From Tropicimonas_B omnivorans (GTDB taxonomy: Bacteria > Pseudomonadota > Alphaproteobacteria > Rhodobacterales > Rhodobacteraceae): a stretch of DNA of 64,000 bases. The translations under genes and the position numbers were made by a program. Shown piece after piece: positions 50,681 to 58,670 of the stretch. The notes beneath the pieces are model-generated. The model saw nothing but the letters and a program-made list of their open reading frames with translations. It was not told the origin of the DNA and ran no database searches. The stretch lies in NCBI RefSeq assembly GCF_031846565.1, contig NZ_JAVRHL010000003.1, forward strand, positions 434,001 through 498,000, in the 5' to 3' direction. Within the stretch, counting starts at the first letter, position 1, and every line of letters starts with the position of its first letter.

Positions 50681-51209
50681 GGGTGCGACCGCTTATGCGG
50701 AGGCTTCGGCGGGTCCCGAGTTGTCGATATCGAGCGGAACACGGTTCTCGTGCCTGGGAAGGGTGGTGCTCAATGCTCGGAGTGACGCTGACCAGCGCGT
50801 CGCGGGGTTCGCGGCCGACCCAGGGTACCTCGGACGGTGCGTTCCCCGCCGTTTCCGCCGGCAGGCTTGCCGAGATGAGCGTCCTCGCCAGCGCAGAACG
50901 CGGCCTGCGTGCCCTCGGTCCACGTAGTGCGAATCGCCCTCGTCGTTTCGGTCGTGCCGATCGTCTTGGGGAGCGATCGAAATTCGGCCCTTCGGGCGGG
51001 GAAGGGCTCGGACCGACGCTCTGGCGCCGACAAACTTCGGTCATGAGCGCCCGTGCGCCGATCATCGCGAAAAATTGCGTCGAATTGTCGCAACACTGCC
51101 CGCCCCCGCCACGCGGGCCACTTGCCCAAACCATGAAGCGAGCGTCTTGATGACAGTACATCCACGTCGAACCCGGGCAACACCGGACGGCATACTTTCG
51201 AGGCAGAGC
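50681..51209. other. Gene-poor stretch
   Basis: About 530 bases. Several frames are open because of high GC, but none gives a recognisable product. It may hold regulatory sequences or a fast-evolving small gene. Confidence 0.4.
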
Positions 51210-51374
51210 ATGGCAAGCATAGATCAACAGCGGGCAAGTGAGCCCCAGTCGCATTCCGGTGCGTCCCGCAACATCCAGCAGATGCAGGGCGCCAGCGTTC
51301 AGCAGGCACCGCGCCTGACCAATCCGCCCCCGGCGGAGCAGGCCACCCTTTTCTCCGACTGGGCCAGCATCTGA
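51210..51374 (+). CDS. Possible small protein (54 aa)
   Basis: ATG with GAGG 6 bases upstream, giving a Gln/Ser-rich 54-residue peptide (MASIDQQRASEPQSHSGASR, ending LFSDWASI). No family is recognised. Composition is less GC-driven than random frames here, which is the only support. Confidence 0.3.
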   Translation: MASIDQQRASEPQSHSGASRNIQQMQGASVQQAPRLTNPPPAEQATLFSDWASI

Positions 51375-51460
51375 CGGTACTGCGCGAACGGCGCCACTGG
51401 ATCGGCGCCGGAGGTTGCGGTTAGGCTCTTTGTGTCCCGTGGTGACGACAGGAGCGCCCG

Positions 51461-52726
51461 ATGTCCGATGCCAGCGCCGATCCCGAGGCCGACGCACCGC
51501 AGCTTGGCATCGCCGATGCCGAGCGGCTCCTGGTCATGGGGCGGCGGGGCGCGGCCAATGCGGCTGCGGAACGGATCCTCAGCGAGGGGCGCGTCTCCGC
51601 GCAGGAGGCGGGGCGCCTCTACGAGTTGACCGAGCGGCTCGGCGACGCGGAGCGGGCCGAGGAGGTCCGCCGCGCGCTCGTCGCCGGGATGGACACGGCG
51701 CTCGAGGCGAATTTCGATCACCCCGTCGTCTGCCATGTCTGCGGCTATACGCTCTATCTCCTGCGCGAGAAGGAGCGCGGGATCGCCGCGCTGACGCGCT
51801 CGATGTCCCTCGCGCCGAAGAACTTCGACGCTGCCCGCACGCTTCTCGGCGCCCTCCTTCTCGACGGGCGGGATGAGGAGACGATGGCGATCTGGCTTCC
51901 GTATCTCAGCGAGCTGGGACGAGATGGCGGTGTGCCGAAGGAGGACCTGCGGGGCCTCTGGATCAACCTGATCGCCGGGCTGTGCCATTTCGGATACGAG
52001 GCGCAGGCCGCGGAGGCCGTGCGGCAGGCCGGGCGCCTGCTGCCGGAGGGGCAGGCGGACGGGCTGGAGAGTTACCTCGCCGATGCGGGCGCTGAGCCGG
52101 CGTCCCCGGACCAGATGACCGAGATGTTCGACCGGTTCGCCGAGATCTACGACCGCAATCTCGAGGAGCTTGGAAATAACGGCCCGCTTTTCGTGGCTCG
52201 TGCGCTCGAGGAGATCGGCGTGCCGCGGGACGGGGCGCTGGCGATCCTCGATGCCGGCTGCGGGACGGGGCTCTGCGCGCCCTTCCTGCGGCCGCGGGCG
52301 CGCCTTCTTCACGGCTGCGACCTGTCGCCGGGGATGCTGGCGAAGGCCGAAGCGCGGGGTGGCTTCGATGCGCTGACGCGGACCGACCTCGCGGATCCCG
52401 CGTCCTATCCCGAAGGGGCTTGGGACGTGGTCGTGGCGGCGGACGTGCTCACGTATTTCGGGGAGCTGCCGGGCGTCCTTCGCAATCTCGCGGCCGATCT
52501 CGTACCGGGCGGCTGGCTCGTCTTCACCGTCGAGGACGGTGGCGCGGAGGTCCTCGAGTGGCAGAGGTATTCCTCGGGGCGCTGCCGCCATGCGCGGGGG
52601 TATGTCGAGGCGTCCCTGTCCGAGGCCGGGTTCCGGGCGCCGGAGGTTACGTTCACCGAGATCCTGCGCCGAGAGTTCGGCGCGCCGATCCTCGGGACAT
52701 GCTACGCGGCGCGCAAGCGGCATTAG
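51461..52726 (+). CDS. TPR-containing SAM-dependent methyltransferase
   Basis: A 421-residue protein. The N-terminal 200 residues are helical repeats of TPR type (ALTRSMSLAPKNFDAARTLL). Then comes a class I methyltransferase: ILDAGCGTGLCAPFL (SAM site), CDLSPGMLAKAEARG, WDVVVAADVLTYFGELPGVLR and LVPGGWLVFTVED. Rhodobacterales proteins of this layout are annotated as TPR methyltransferases with unknown substrates. The C-terminus RREFGAPILGTCYAARKRH completes the fold. Confidence 0.83.
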   Translation: MSDASADPEADAPQLGIADAERLLVMGRRGAANAAAERILSEGRVSAQEAGRLYELTERLGDAERAEEVRRALVAGMDTALEANFDHPVVCHVCGYTLYLLREKERGIAALTRSMSLAPKNFDAARTLLGALLLDGRDEETMAIWLPYLSELGRDGGVPKEDLRGLWINLIAGLCHFGYEAQAAEAVRQAGRLLPEGQADGLESYLADAGAEPASPDQMTEMFDRFAEIYDRNLEELGNNGPLFVARALEEIGVPRDGALAILDAGCGTGLCAPFLRPRARLLHGCDLSPGMLAKAEARGGFDALTRTDLADPASYPEGAWDVVVAADVLTYFGELPGVLRNLAADLVPGGWLVFTVEDGGAEVLEWQRYSSGRCRHARGYVEASLSEAGFRAPEVTFTEILRREFGAPILGTCYAARKRH

Positions 52727-52777
52727 CGGCGGGAGGGCGGGGCGATCAGTCGAGACGCCCGGCCACCCTTCGACACG

Positions 52778-52808
52778 AAAAAGGGCGGCGCCCGATAGGC
52801 ACCGCCCC
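52778..52808 (-). terminator. Rho-independent terminator of ndk
   Basis: On the minus strand the stem GGGCGGTGC / GCGCCGCCC (one G-U pair) is followed by TTTTT. It lies 28 bases after the ndk stop. Confidence 0.85.
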
Positions 52809-52835
52809 AAATTCAGGCCAGCGGCCGTCGCCGGT

Positions 52836-53258
52836 TCAGCCAACCAGCTCGAGGCCGGAGAAGTAGTAGGCGATCTCTTCGGCCGCGGTCTCCGGGGCGT
52901 CGGATCCGTGCACGGAGTTCTCGCCGACGGACTGGGCGAACTCGGCCCGGATCGTGCCTTCGGCGGCGTCGGCGGGGTTCGTCGCGCCCATGACTTCACG
53001 GTTCTTGGCGATCGCGTTCTCGCCCTCGAGGACCTGCACGACGACCGGCGCCGAGGCCATGAATTCACACAGCTCGTCGTAGAACGGACGCTCGGCATGG
53101 ACCTTGTAGAACTCGCCGGCTTGCGCCTTCGTCAGCAGGATGCGCTTCTGGGCGACGATGCGGAGGCCCGCCTCTTCGAACTTGGCGTTGATCTTGCCGG
53201 TCAGGTTCCGGGAGGTGGCGTCGGGTTTGATGATCGACAGGGTGCGTTCGGTGGCCAT
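52836..53258 (-). CDS. ndk: Nucleoside-diphosphate kinase
   Basis: Balances NTP and dNTP pools by phosphate transfer. It is 140 residues, the normal length. TLSIIKPDATSRN begins the fold, and the catalytic histidine is in the signature NSVHGSDAPETAAEEI. It is divergent from the ABC-F gene, with about 150 bases between for both promoters. Confidence 0.97.
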   Translation of the reverse strand: MATERTLSIIKPDATSRNLTGKINAKFEEAGLRIVAQKRILLTKAQAGEFYKVHAERPFYDELCEFMASAPVVVQVLEGENAIAKNREVMGATNPADAAEGTIRAEFAQSVGENSVHGSDAPETAAEEIAYYFSGLELVG

Positions 53259-53410
53259 TGGAATGCCTTTCGGTTGAGGGGCAGGGGGGCCGTCTGTCGG
53301 CTCCCGTCAGGATTTGCGCCGGCGCCGTATCATGGGGCCGGGCGAGGGGGAAGCACTCGCGCGTTCCGGCGCCCTTTACGGCGGTGGGCAATTCGGGCAA
53401 CCAGCATGCC

Positions 53411-55273
53411 ATGCTGAAACTCGTCGATCTCGCCATCTCCGTCGCCGGCCGCTCTCTTCTCGAGGACGCCAGCGTCACCATTCCATCCGGCCACAAGGTG
53501 GGCCTCGTCGGGCGCAACGGCACCGGCAAGACGACGCTGTTCCGCGCGATCCGCGGAGAGCTTCCGCTCGACGGGGGGCATGTCGAGATGCCCGAGGGCG
53601 CGAAGATCGGCGGCGTGGCGCAGGAGGTGCCGTCCTCGGAGACGACGCTGCTCGACACGGTCCTGTCCGCCGATACCGAGCGGGCCGCCCTGATGGCGGA
53701 GGCGGAAACGACGACGGACGCCGCGCGCATCGCCGAGGTCCATACGCGGCTCGCCGATATCGATGCGTGGTCCGCGGAAGGGCGGGCAAGCGCGATCCTG
53801 AAGGGTCTGGGGTTCACCGAGGCGGAGCAGCACCGGCCCTGTTCGGCCTTCTCTGGGGGCTGGCGGATGCGGGTGGCGCTGGCGGGCGTCCTCTTCGCCT
53901 CGCCGGATATCCTGCTCCTCGACGAGCCGACGAACTATCTCGACCTCGAGGGCGCCCTCTGGCTCGAGAGCTACCTCGCGAAATATCCCCATACCGTGAT
54001 CGTCATCAGCCACGATCGCGGTCTTCTGAACCGGGCGGTGGGTGCGATCCTTCACCTCGAGGACCGCACGCTGACGCTCTGGCAGGGCGGCTATGACCAG
54101 TTCGCCCGGCAGCGGGCCGAGCGGCGCGCGGTGCAGGCGGCAATGGCCCGCAAGCAGGATGCGCGGCGGGCGCATCTTCAAGGCTTCGTCGACCGCTTCC
54201 GCGCGCAGGCGAGCAAGGCGCGGCAGGCGCAGAGCCGCGTCAAGATGCTGGAGAAGATGGAGCGGATCACGGCGCCCGAAGATGCCGCGCGCACCGTGTT
54301 CACCTTCCCGGCCCCGGAGGAACTGTCGCCGCCCATCGTCGCGACCGAGAGCGCGTCCGTCGGCTATGGCGATCGTGCGGTTCTCTCGAAGCTGGACCTC
54401 CGGATCGACCAGGATGACCGTATCGCGCTTCTGGGGCGAAACGGCGAGGGCAAGTCGACCCTGTCGAAGCTGCTTGCCGCGCGGCTGGACAAGATGGGCG
54501 GGCGGATCACCACTGCGTCCAAGCTTCGCGTCGGCTTCTTCGCGCAGCACCAGGTCGAGGAATTGCGGGTGGACGAGACCCCGCTCCAGCACCTTCTGCG
54601 CGAGCGGCCGGGCGAAGCGCCGCCGAAGCTCAGGGCCCGGCTCGCGGGCTTCGGGCTCGGCGCCGATCAGGCGGAGACGGAGGTGGCGCGGCTCTCTGGC
54701 GGCCAGAAGGCACGTTTGTCGCTGCTCCTGGCGACGCTCGACGCGCCGCACATGCTGATCCTCGACGAGCCGACCAACCACCTCGACATCGAGAGCCGCG
54801 AGGCGCTGGTGGAGGCGCTGACGGAATATTCGGGCGCCGTGATCCTCGTCAGCCACGACATGCACCTTCTCAGCCTCGTCGCGGACCGTCTGTGGCTCGT
54901 CGCGGACGGACGGGTGAAGCCGTATGACGGCGATCTTGAGGACTATCGCAAGATGCTGCTCGGCGAGGGGGGCAAGGCTGCCGAGGAGAAGCCCGCCAAG
55001 CCCGCCCCCGCGAAGAAGCGCGTGAGCCAGGCCGTCCTGCAGGATCTGAAGGCCGACGTGAAGAAGTCCGAGGCGAGGATGGCGAAGCTCGCCGAGATGC
55101 GGGACGAGCTCGCCCGCCGCCTCGGAAAGCCGGAGGTCTACGAGGATCACATGGCGTCGAAGCGCGAGGTCTGGCAGACGAAATACGGCGAGGTGATGGA
55201 CGCGCTCGACAAGGCCGAGTCTCTCTGGCTTGCCGCCGCCGAAAAGCTGGAGCGGGCCGAGCGCGCGGCGTGA
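53411..55273 (+). CDS. ABC-F family ATPase
   Basis: A 620-residue soluble protein with two ABC ATPase domains and no membrane part. Domain 1: GLVGRNGTGKTTLF, SAFSGGWRMRVALA, ILLLDEPTNYLDLE, VISHDRGLLN. Domain 2: ALLGRNGEGKSTLSKL, ARLSGGQKARLSLL, LILDEPTNHLDIES, LVSHDMHLLS. The interdomain linker (QGGYDQFARQRAERR, FRAQASKARQAQSR) and the C-terminal Lys-rich coiled coil fit the Uup/YheS side of the ABC-F group, which act on ribosomes. The ATG at 53411 is the conserved start; the frame is open further upstream. Confidence 0.92.
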   Translation: MLKLVDLAISVAGRSLLEDASVTIPSGHKVGLVGRNGTGKTTLFRAIRGELPLDGGHVEMPEGAKIGGVAQEVPSSETTLLDTVLSADTERAALMAEAETTTDAARIAEVHTRLADIDAWSAEGRASAILKGLGFTEAEQHRPCSAFSGGWRMRVALAGVLFASPDILLLDEPTNYLDLEGALWLESYLAKYPHTVIVISHDRGLLNRAVGAILHLEDRTLTLWQGGYDQFARQRAERRAVQAAMARKQDARRAHLQGFVDRFRAQASKARQAQSRVKMLEKMERITAPEDAARTVFTFPAPEELSPPIVATESASVGYGDRAVLSKLDLRIDQDDRIALLGRNGEGKSTLSKLLAARLDKMGGRITTASKLRVGFFAQHQVEELRVDETPLQHLLRERPGEAPPKLRARLAGFGLGADQAETEVARLSGGQKARLSLLLATLDAPHMLILDEPTNHLDIESREALVEALTEYSGAVILVSHDMHLLSLVADRLWLVADGRVKPYDGDLEDYRKMLLGEGGKAAEEKPAKPAPAKKRVSQAVLQDLKADVKKSEARMAKLAEMRDELARRLGKPEVYEDHMASKREVWQTKYGEVMDALDKAESLWLAAAEKLERAERAA

Positions 55274-55365
55274 GGTGAAACAGGGACCGGGGCAGGGCGC
55301 GGCCCTGATCCGGGGATGGGCCCGAGAGGGGTCGCCGCGTCGCCTCATCGATGGTTACATCAGAC

Positions 55366-56010
55366 ATGACCGATCTGACCTTCTTCATCTCCGCCTTCGT
55401 CACGCTCTTCGTGGTCATCGATCCGATCGGCATGGCGCCGCTCTTCGTGGCGCTGACGCACGGCCAGAGCGCGGCGCGGCGGCGGGCGATAGCTGTTCGG
55501 GCCTGCGGTCTCGCCTTCCTGATCCTCGCGCTTTTCGGCGTGGCGGGGGAAGCGGTGCTGGGCTTCGTCGGCATCACCATGCCCGCCTTCCGGATCGCCG
55601 GCGGCCTGCTGCTGTTCCTGACCGCGCTCGAGATGCTGTTTGAGCGGCGCACCAAGCGCCGAGCGTCGAGCGCCGAGGAAGCGACGGAGGAGGCGTTCGA
55701 CGACGCGGAGGAGCCGGACCCGTCGGTCTTCCCGCTCGCGGTGCCGCTGATCGCGGGGCCTGGAGCGATCGCCTCGATGATCCTCCTGACGGGCCGTGCG
55801 CCGGGCAGTATCGACGTGATCGGCATTCACGTCGTCATGGCGCTCGTGATCAGCCTCGTGCTCGGCATGTTCATGATTTCGGGCGCCATCGAACGGGGGC
55901 TCGGGGTGACCGGCGTATCGGTGGTCACGCGGGTCCTCGGAATGCTGCTCGCGGCGCTGTCCGTGCAGTTCGTCCTCGACGGTCTCGCAGGCGCCGGGGT
56001 CTTCGGCTGA
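55366..56010 (+). CDS. MarC family integral membrane protein
   Basis: A 214-residue protein with six hydrophobic helices. MarC signatures: FVTLFVVIDPIGMAPLFVALT at the N-terminus, FGVAGEAVLGFVGITMPAFRIAGGLLLF, FPLAVPLIAGPGAIASMILL and VLGMLLAALSVQFVLDGL at the C-terminus. The charged insert (RRTKRRASSAEEATEEAFDD) is a cytoplasmic loop. The function is unsettled (not the multidrug exporter once proposed). An ATG at 55351 would add five residues. Confidence 0.87.
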   Translation: MTDLTFFISAFVTLFVVIDPIGMAPLFVALTHGQSAARRRAIAVRACGLAFLILALFGVAGEAVLGFVGITMPAFRIAGGLLLFLTALEMLFERRTKRRASSAEEATEEAFDDAEEPDPSVFPLAVPLIAGPGAIASMILLTGRAPGSIDVIGIHVVMALVISLVLGMFMISGAIERGLGVTGVSVVTRVLGMLLAALSVQFVLDGLAGAGVFG

Positions 56011-56099
56011 CGCGGGCGTGATCCGCCGAAAGGCGGGGACCCGCGTGAAACCGCCGCGGCCCCGCCCTATATGCGCAGGATCATCTCACGGAGCCTCGC

Positions 56100-56681
56100 A
56101 TGAGCGGCGACCAGATCGCGTCCTTTGTCTACCTCGGCCTTCTCGGCACTGTCATCGCCGGGTATTTCTTCCTCTCCCATCGAGGACGGATGGGGCAGGG
56201 CCTCCGGCAACTGGGCCTCTGGGCGCTGATCTTCATCGGCGTGATCGCGGGGTACGGCCTCTGGGGGGACATCCAGGGCACCGTTCTGCCGCGGCAGGCG
56301 GTCATGGCCGAGGATGGCCGGATCGAGATCCCGCTCGGGCCCGACGGGCATTACCATCTGCTGGCGGAGGTGAACGGCGAGCCGATCCGCTTCGTCGTCG
56401 ACACCGGCGCGTCTGACATCGTGCTCGGCGGCGAGGATGCCGCGCGCGCCGGCGTCGAGACGGACGATCTCGGCTTCTCGGGGGTGGCGCAGACCGCGAA
56501 TGGCCGGGTGCGGACCGCGCGGGTATGGCTCGACAGTTTCTCCATCGGCGGGCTCGTGGACGAGGACGTGCCGGCGGTGGTCACCGATGGCGAGATGCCC
56601 GGCTCGCTCCTCGGCATGCGCTACCTCAACACCTTCGGCAGCGTCGAGTTCGGCGGCGGAGAGATGGTGCTGACCCGCTGA
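56100..56681 (+). CDS. TIGR02281-type membrane-anchored aspartic protease
   Basis: A 193-residue protein with two N-terminal membrane helices (IASFVYLGLLGTVIAGYFFL and LGLWALIFIGVIAGYGLWG) and a retropepsin-like domain. The active Asp is in RFVVDTGASDIVLGG, followed by the flap-like VAQTANG and GSLLGMRYLNTFGSVEFGGG. This clan AA family is widespread in Alphaproteobacteria; substrates are unknown. The domain probably faces the periplasm. Confidence 0.88.
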   Translation: MSGDQIASFVYLGLLGTVIAGYFFLSHRGRMGQGLRQLGLWALIFIGVIAGYGLWGDIQGTVLPRQAVMAEDGRIEIPLGPDGHYHLLAEVNGEPIRFVVDTGASDIVLGGEDAARAGVETDDLGFSGVAQTANGRVRTARVWLDSFSIGGLVDEDVPAVVTDGEMPGSLLGMRYLNTFGSVEFGGGEMVLTR

Positions 56682-56772
56682 GGCGACGACGTGCGGCTTG
56701 CGACTTGCAGATGGCGGCGGCGGGGCTAGGGTCCCGGCACCGATCCTCCCCAGCCGCAGGTAGCGCTTGCCC

Positions 56773-57717
56773 ATGTCCGATCCCGTTCTTCTCATCGCCG
56801 CAAAAACTGCTGCGCGGTTCCGCGATGCTCTCGGCGCGTCCCTCGATGGGTTCGACGTGCGATTGGCCGAAGACGAGGAAACCGCGATTCGGGAGGGGGC
56901 GGAGGCCGAGATCATGGTCGCACCGCCGGGCCAGGTGACGGGCAAGTTGATCGAGGCGATGCCGAAGCTGAAATGGATCCAGTCCCTGTCCGCGGGCGTG
57001 GAAGGCATCCTCGGGATCGATGCGTTGCCGGAAGACTTGCCGGTCACGACGCTCTCGGGAGCCCATGGTCCGCAGATGTCGGAACTGATCCTGTGGATGG
57101 CGATCGGCCTCTTGCGGGACATGCCGGCCTTCGCGCGCAACCAGGCCGAGGGAAAATGGGAACAGAGACCGGTGCCGCCGCTCGTCGGACGGACGATGTG
57201 CATCTACGGGCTCGGCAGCATCGCGGAGGCGCTCATCGCGCGCGCCGCTCCTTTCGGATTGCGCATCACCGGGATTTCCGACGGACGGACCGAGATGGAG
57301 GGCGTGGACCGGATCTGGACGCGGGACGGCTTGTCCGAGGCCGCGGCGGATGCGGATTTCCTCGTCGTGCTGTCGCCGCTCACGGAGGCGACGAAGGCAA
57401 GCGTGAATGCCGAGGTGCTGACCGCGCTGGGTTCGGAGGGCTATCTCATCAACCTTGGTCGAGGGCCGGTGGTCGACGAGACCGCCCTGATCGAGGCCCT
57501 GAAGGACGGGACGATCGCCGGGGCGGGGCTCGACGTGTTCGAGACGGAGCCGCTGCCCGAGGAGTCGCCACTCTGGGCGATGAAGAACGTGATCCTGACG
57601 CCGCATGTCGGCGGCATGTCCGACATCTACGCCGAGCAGGCGGCCGGCATCGTCGGGCCGAACCTCGAGGCCTGGGTCCGGGGCGGGGCGGAGGCGCTGA
57701 GGAACCGCGCGCGGTAA
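56773..57717 (+). CDS. D-isomer-specific 2-hydroxyacid dehydrogenase
   Basis: A 314-residue NAD(P)-dependent dehydrogenase. The dinucleotide site is CIYGLGSIAEALIARAAPFG, and the catalytic Arg is in LINLGRGPVVDETALIEAL. Glu follows in GAGLDVFETEPLPEESPLW, and His is in VILTPHVGGMSD. It resembles glyoxylate/hydroxypyruvate reductases or phosphoglycerate dehydrogenase-like enzymes. The start is the ATG at 56773 rather than the TTG at 56767. It converges with cyoD. Confidence 0.88.
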   Translation: MSDPVLLIAAKTAARFRDALGASLDGFDVRLAEDEETAIREGAEAEIMVAPPGQVTGKLIEAMPKLKWIQSLSAGVEGILGIDALPEDLPVTTLSGAHGPQMSELILWMAIGLLRDMPAFARNQAEGKWEQRPVPPLVGRTMCIYGLGSIAEALIARAAPFGLRITGISDGRTEMEGVDRIWTRDGLSEAAADADFLVVLSPLTEATKASVNAEVLTALGSEGYLINLGRGPVVDETALIEALKDGTIAGAGLDVFETEPLPEESPLWAMKNVILTPHVGGMSDIYAEQAAGIVGPNLEAWVRGGAEALRNRAR

Positions 57718-57735
57718 GGCGCGAGGCTCCCCGGA

Positions 57736-58029
57736 TCACATCATGCGGTGGCCGAGGTCGAACATGATCCAGAGGCTGCCGCCCACCATGATCGCGATCA
57801 GGACCGCCGCGAAGAGCAGGAGCTGCAGATCCTCCCGCTGGGAGCCCTTGAAGTCGAGGTGGAGGAAGGCGCGCAGGTGGATCGCCGCCTGCACGAGCCC
57901 GGCGAGGCCGATGGCGACGAGGGCGAGCGCTCCGTCCAGCCAGCCGAACTTCGCGATGCCGAAGGCCGCCAGCGTGAGCGCGAGGGAAGCAGCGTAGCCC
58001 GCCAGATGGATGGCGTGGATGCGCTTCAT
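57736..58029 (-). CDS. cyoD: Cytochrome bo3 ubiquinol oxidase subunit IV
   Basis: A 97-residue protein with three membrane helices (AASLALTLAAFGIAKFGWL, ALVAIGLAGLVQAAIHLRAF, LLLFAAVLIAIMVGGSLWIM) and the HLRAFLHLDF motif of CyoD. Its ATG overlaps the cyoC stop (ATGA). It is the last gene of cyoABCD and assists assembly of subunit I. Confidence 0.88.
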   Translation of the reverse strand: MKRIHAIHLAGYAASLALTLAAFGIAKFGWLDGALALVAIGLAGLVQAAIHLRAFLHLDFKGSQREDLQLLLFAAVLIAIMVGGSLWIMFDLGHRMM

Positions 58030-58670
58030 GAGACGAGCGACCCGGGCAGGTAGATCACGGTGAAGATCGCGATCCAGACCACGTCCAGCATGTGCCAGTA
58101 GAGCGAGAAGCGAACGAGGCGCGAGCGGATCGCGGGGCAGAATCCGTAGATCCAGAACTGCGCGATCAGGATCAGGCCCCAGACCACGCCGATCGCGACA
58201 TGGAGCCCGTGCGTGCCGATGGCGAGCCAGTAGCCCGAGAGGAAACCGTTCACCTGCGGGATGTGCCCCTTGCCGATCAGTCCCGCGATCTCGGCGCCCT
58301 CGAGCGCAAGGAATCCCGCGCCGAGGGCGAGGGAGAGGAATGTCCAGCCATAGACGCCGCGCGCCCGGTCCTCGCGAAGGGCGACGCTCGCGAATGTCAG
58401 CGTCAGGGTCGATGTCAGAAGGAGCAGGGTTTCCGGAAAGGCGTAGGCCAGCTCGATGACCTCGGCAGGGCCGGGGGCGCCCGTGTTGCCCCTCAGAAGG
58501 ACGGCATAGGTCGCGAGGAGAAGCGCGAACACGACGAGGTCGCTCATCAGGAAGATCCAGAAGCCGAAGACCGCCCGCTCGGTGGCATGGGCGGTTTCGG
58601 CGTCCGGATGCTCGAGCGGAATGCCGGCATGGGGGCGGACGCCCTGAGCGTCCGTCGTGGTGTCCGTCAT
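58026..58670 (-). CDS. cyoC: Cytochrome bo3 ubiquinol oxidase subunit III
   Basis: A 214-residue membrane protein with five helices. Subunit III features: FGFWIFLMSDLVVFALLLAT, TLLLLTSTLTLTFASVALRE, FLSGYWLAIGTHGLHVAIGV and RFSLYWHMLDVVWIAIFTVIY at the C-terminus. It overlaps cyoB and cyoD by four bases each (ATGA), so the oxidase genes are translationally coupled. Confidence 0.93.
   Translation of the reverse strand: MTDTTTDAQGVRPHAGIPLEHPDAETAHATERAVFGFWIFLMSDLVVFALLLATYAVLLRGNTGAPGPAEVIELAYAFPETLLLLTSTLTLTFASVALREDRARGVYGWTFLSLALGAGFLALEGAEIAGLIGKGHIPQVNGFLSGYWLAIGTHGLHVAIGVVWGLILIAQFWIYGFCPAIRSRLVRFSLYWHMLDVVWIAIFTVIYLPGSLVS

Noticed and set aside
53330..55348. 672-codon open frame on the minus strand
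   Set aside because: Shadow of the ABC-F gene, with Arg/Leu/Val-rich noise and no domain.
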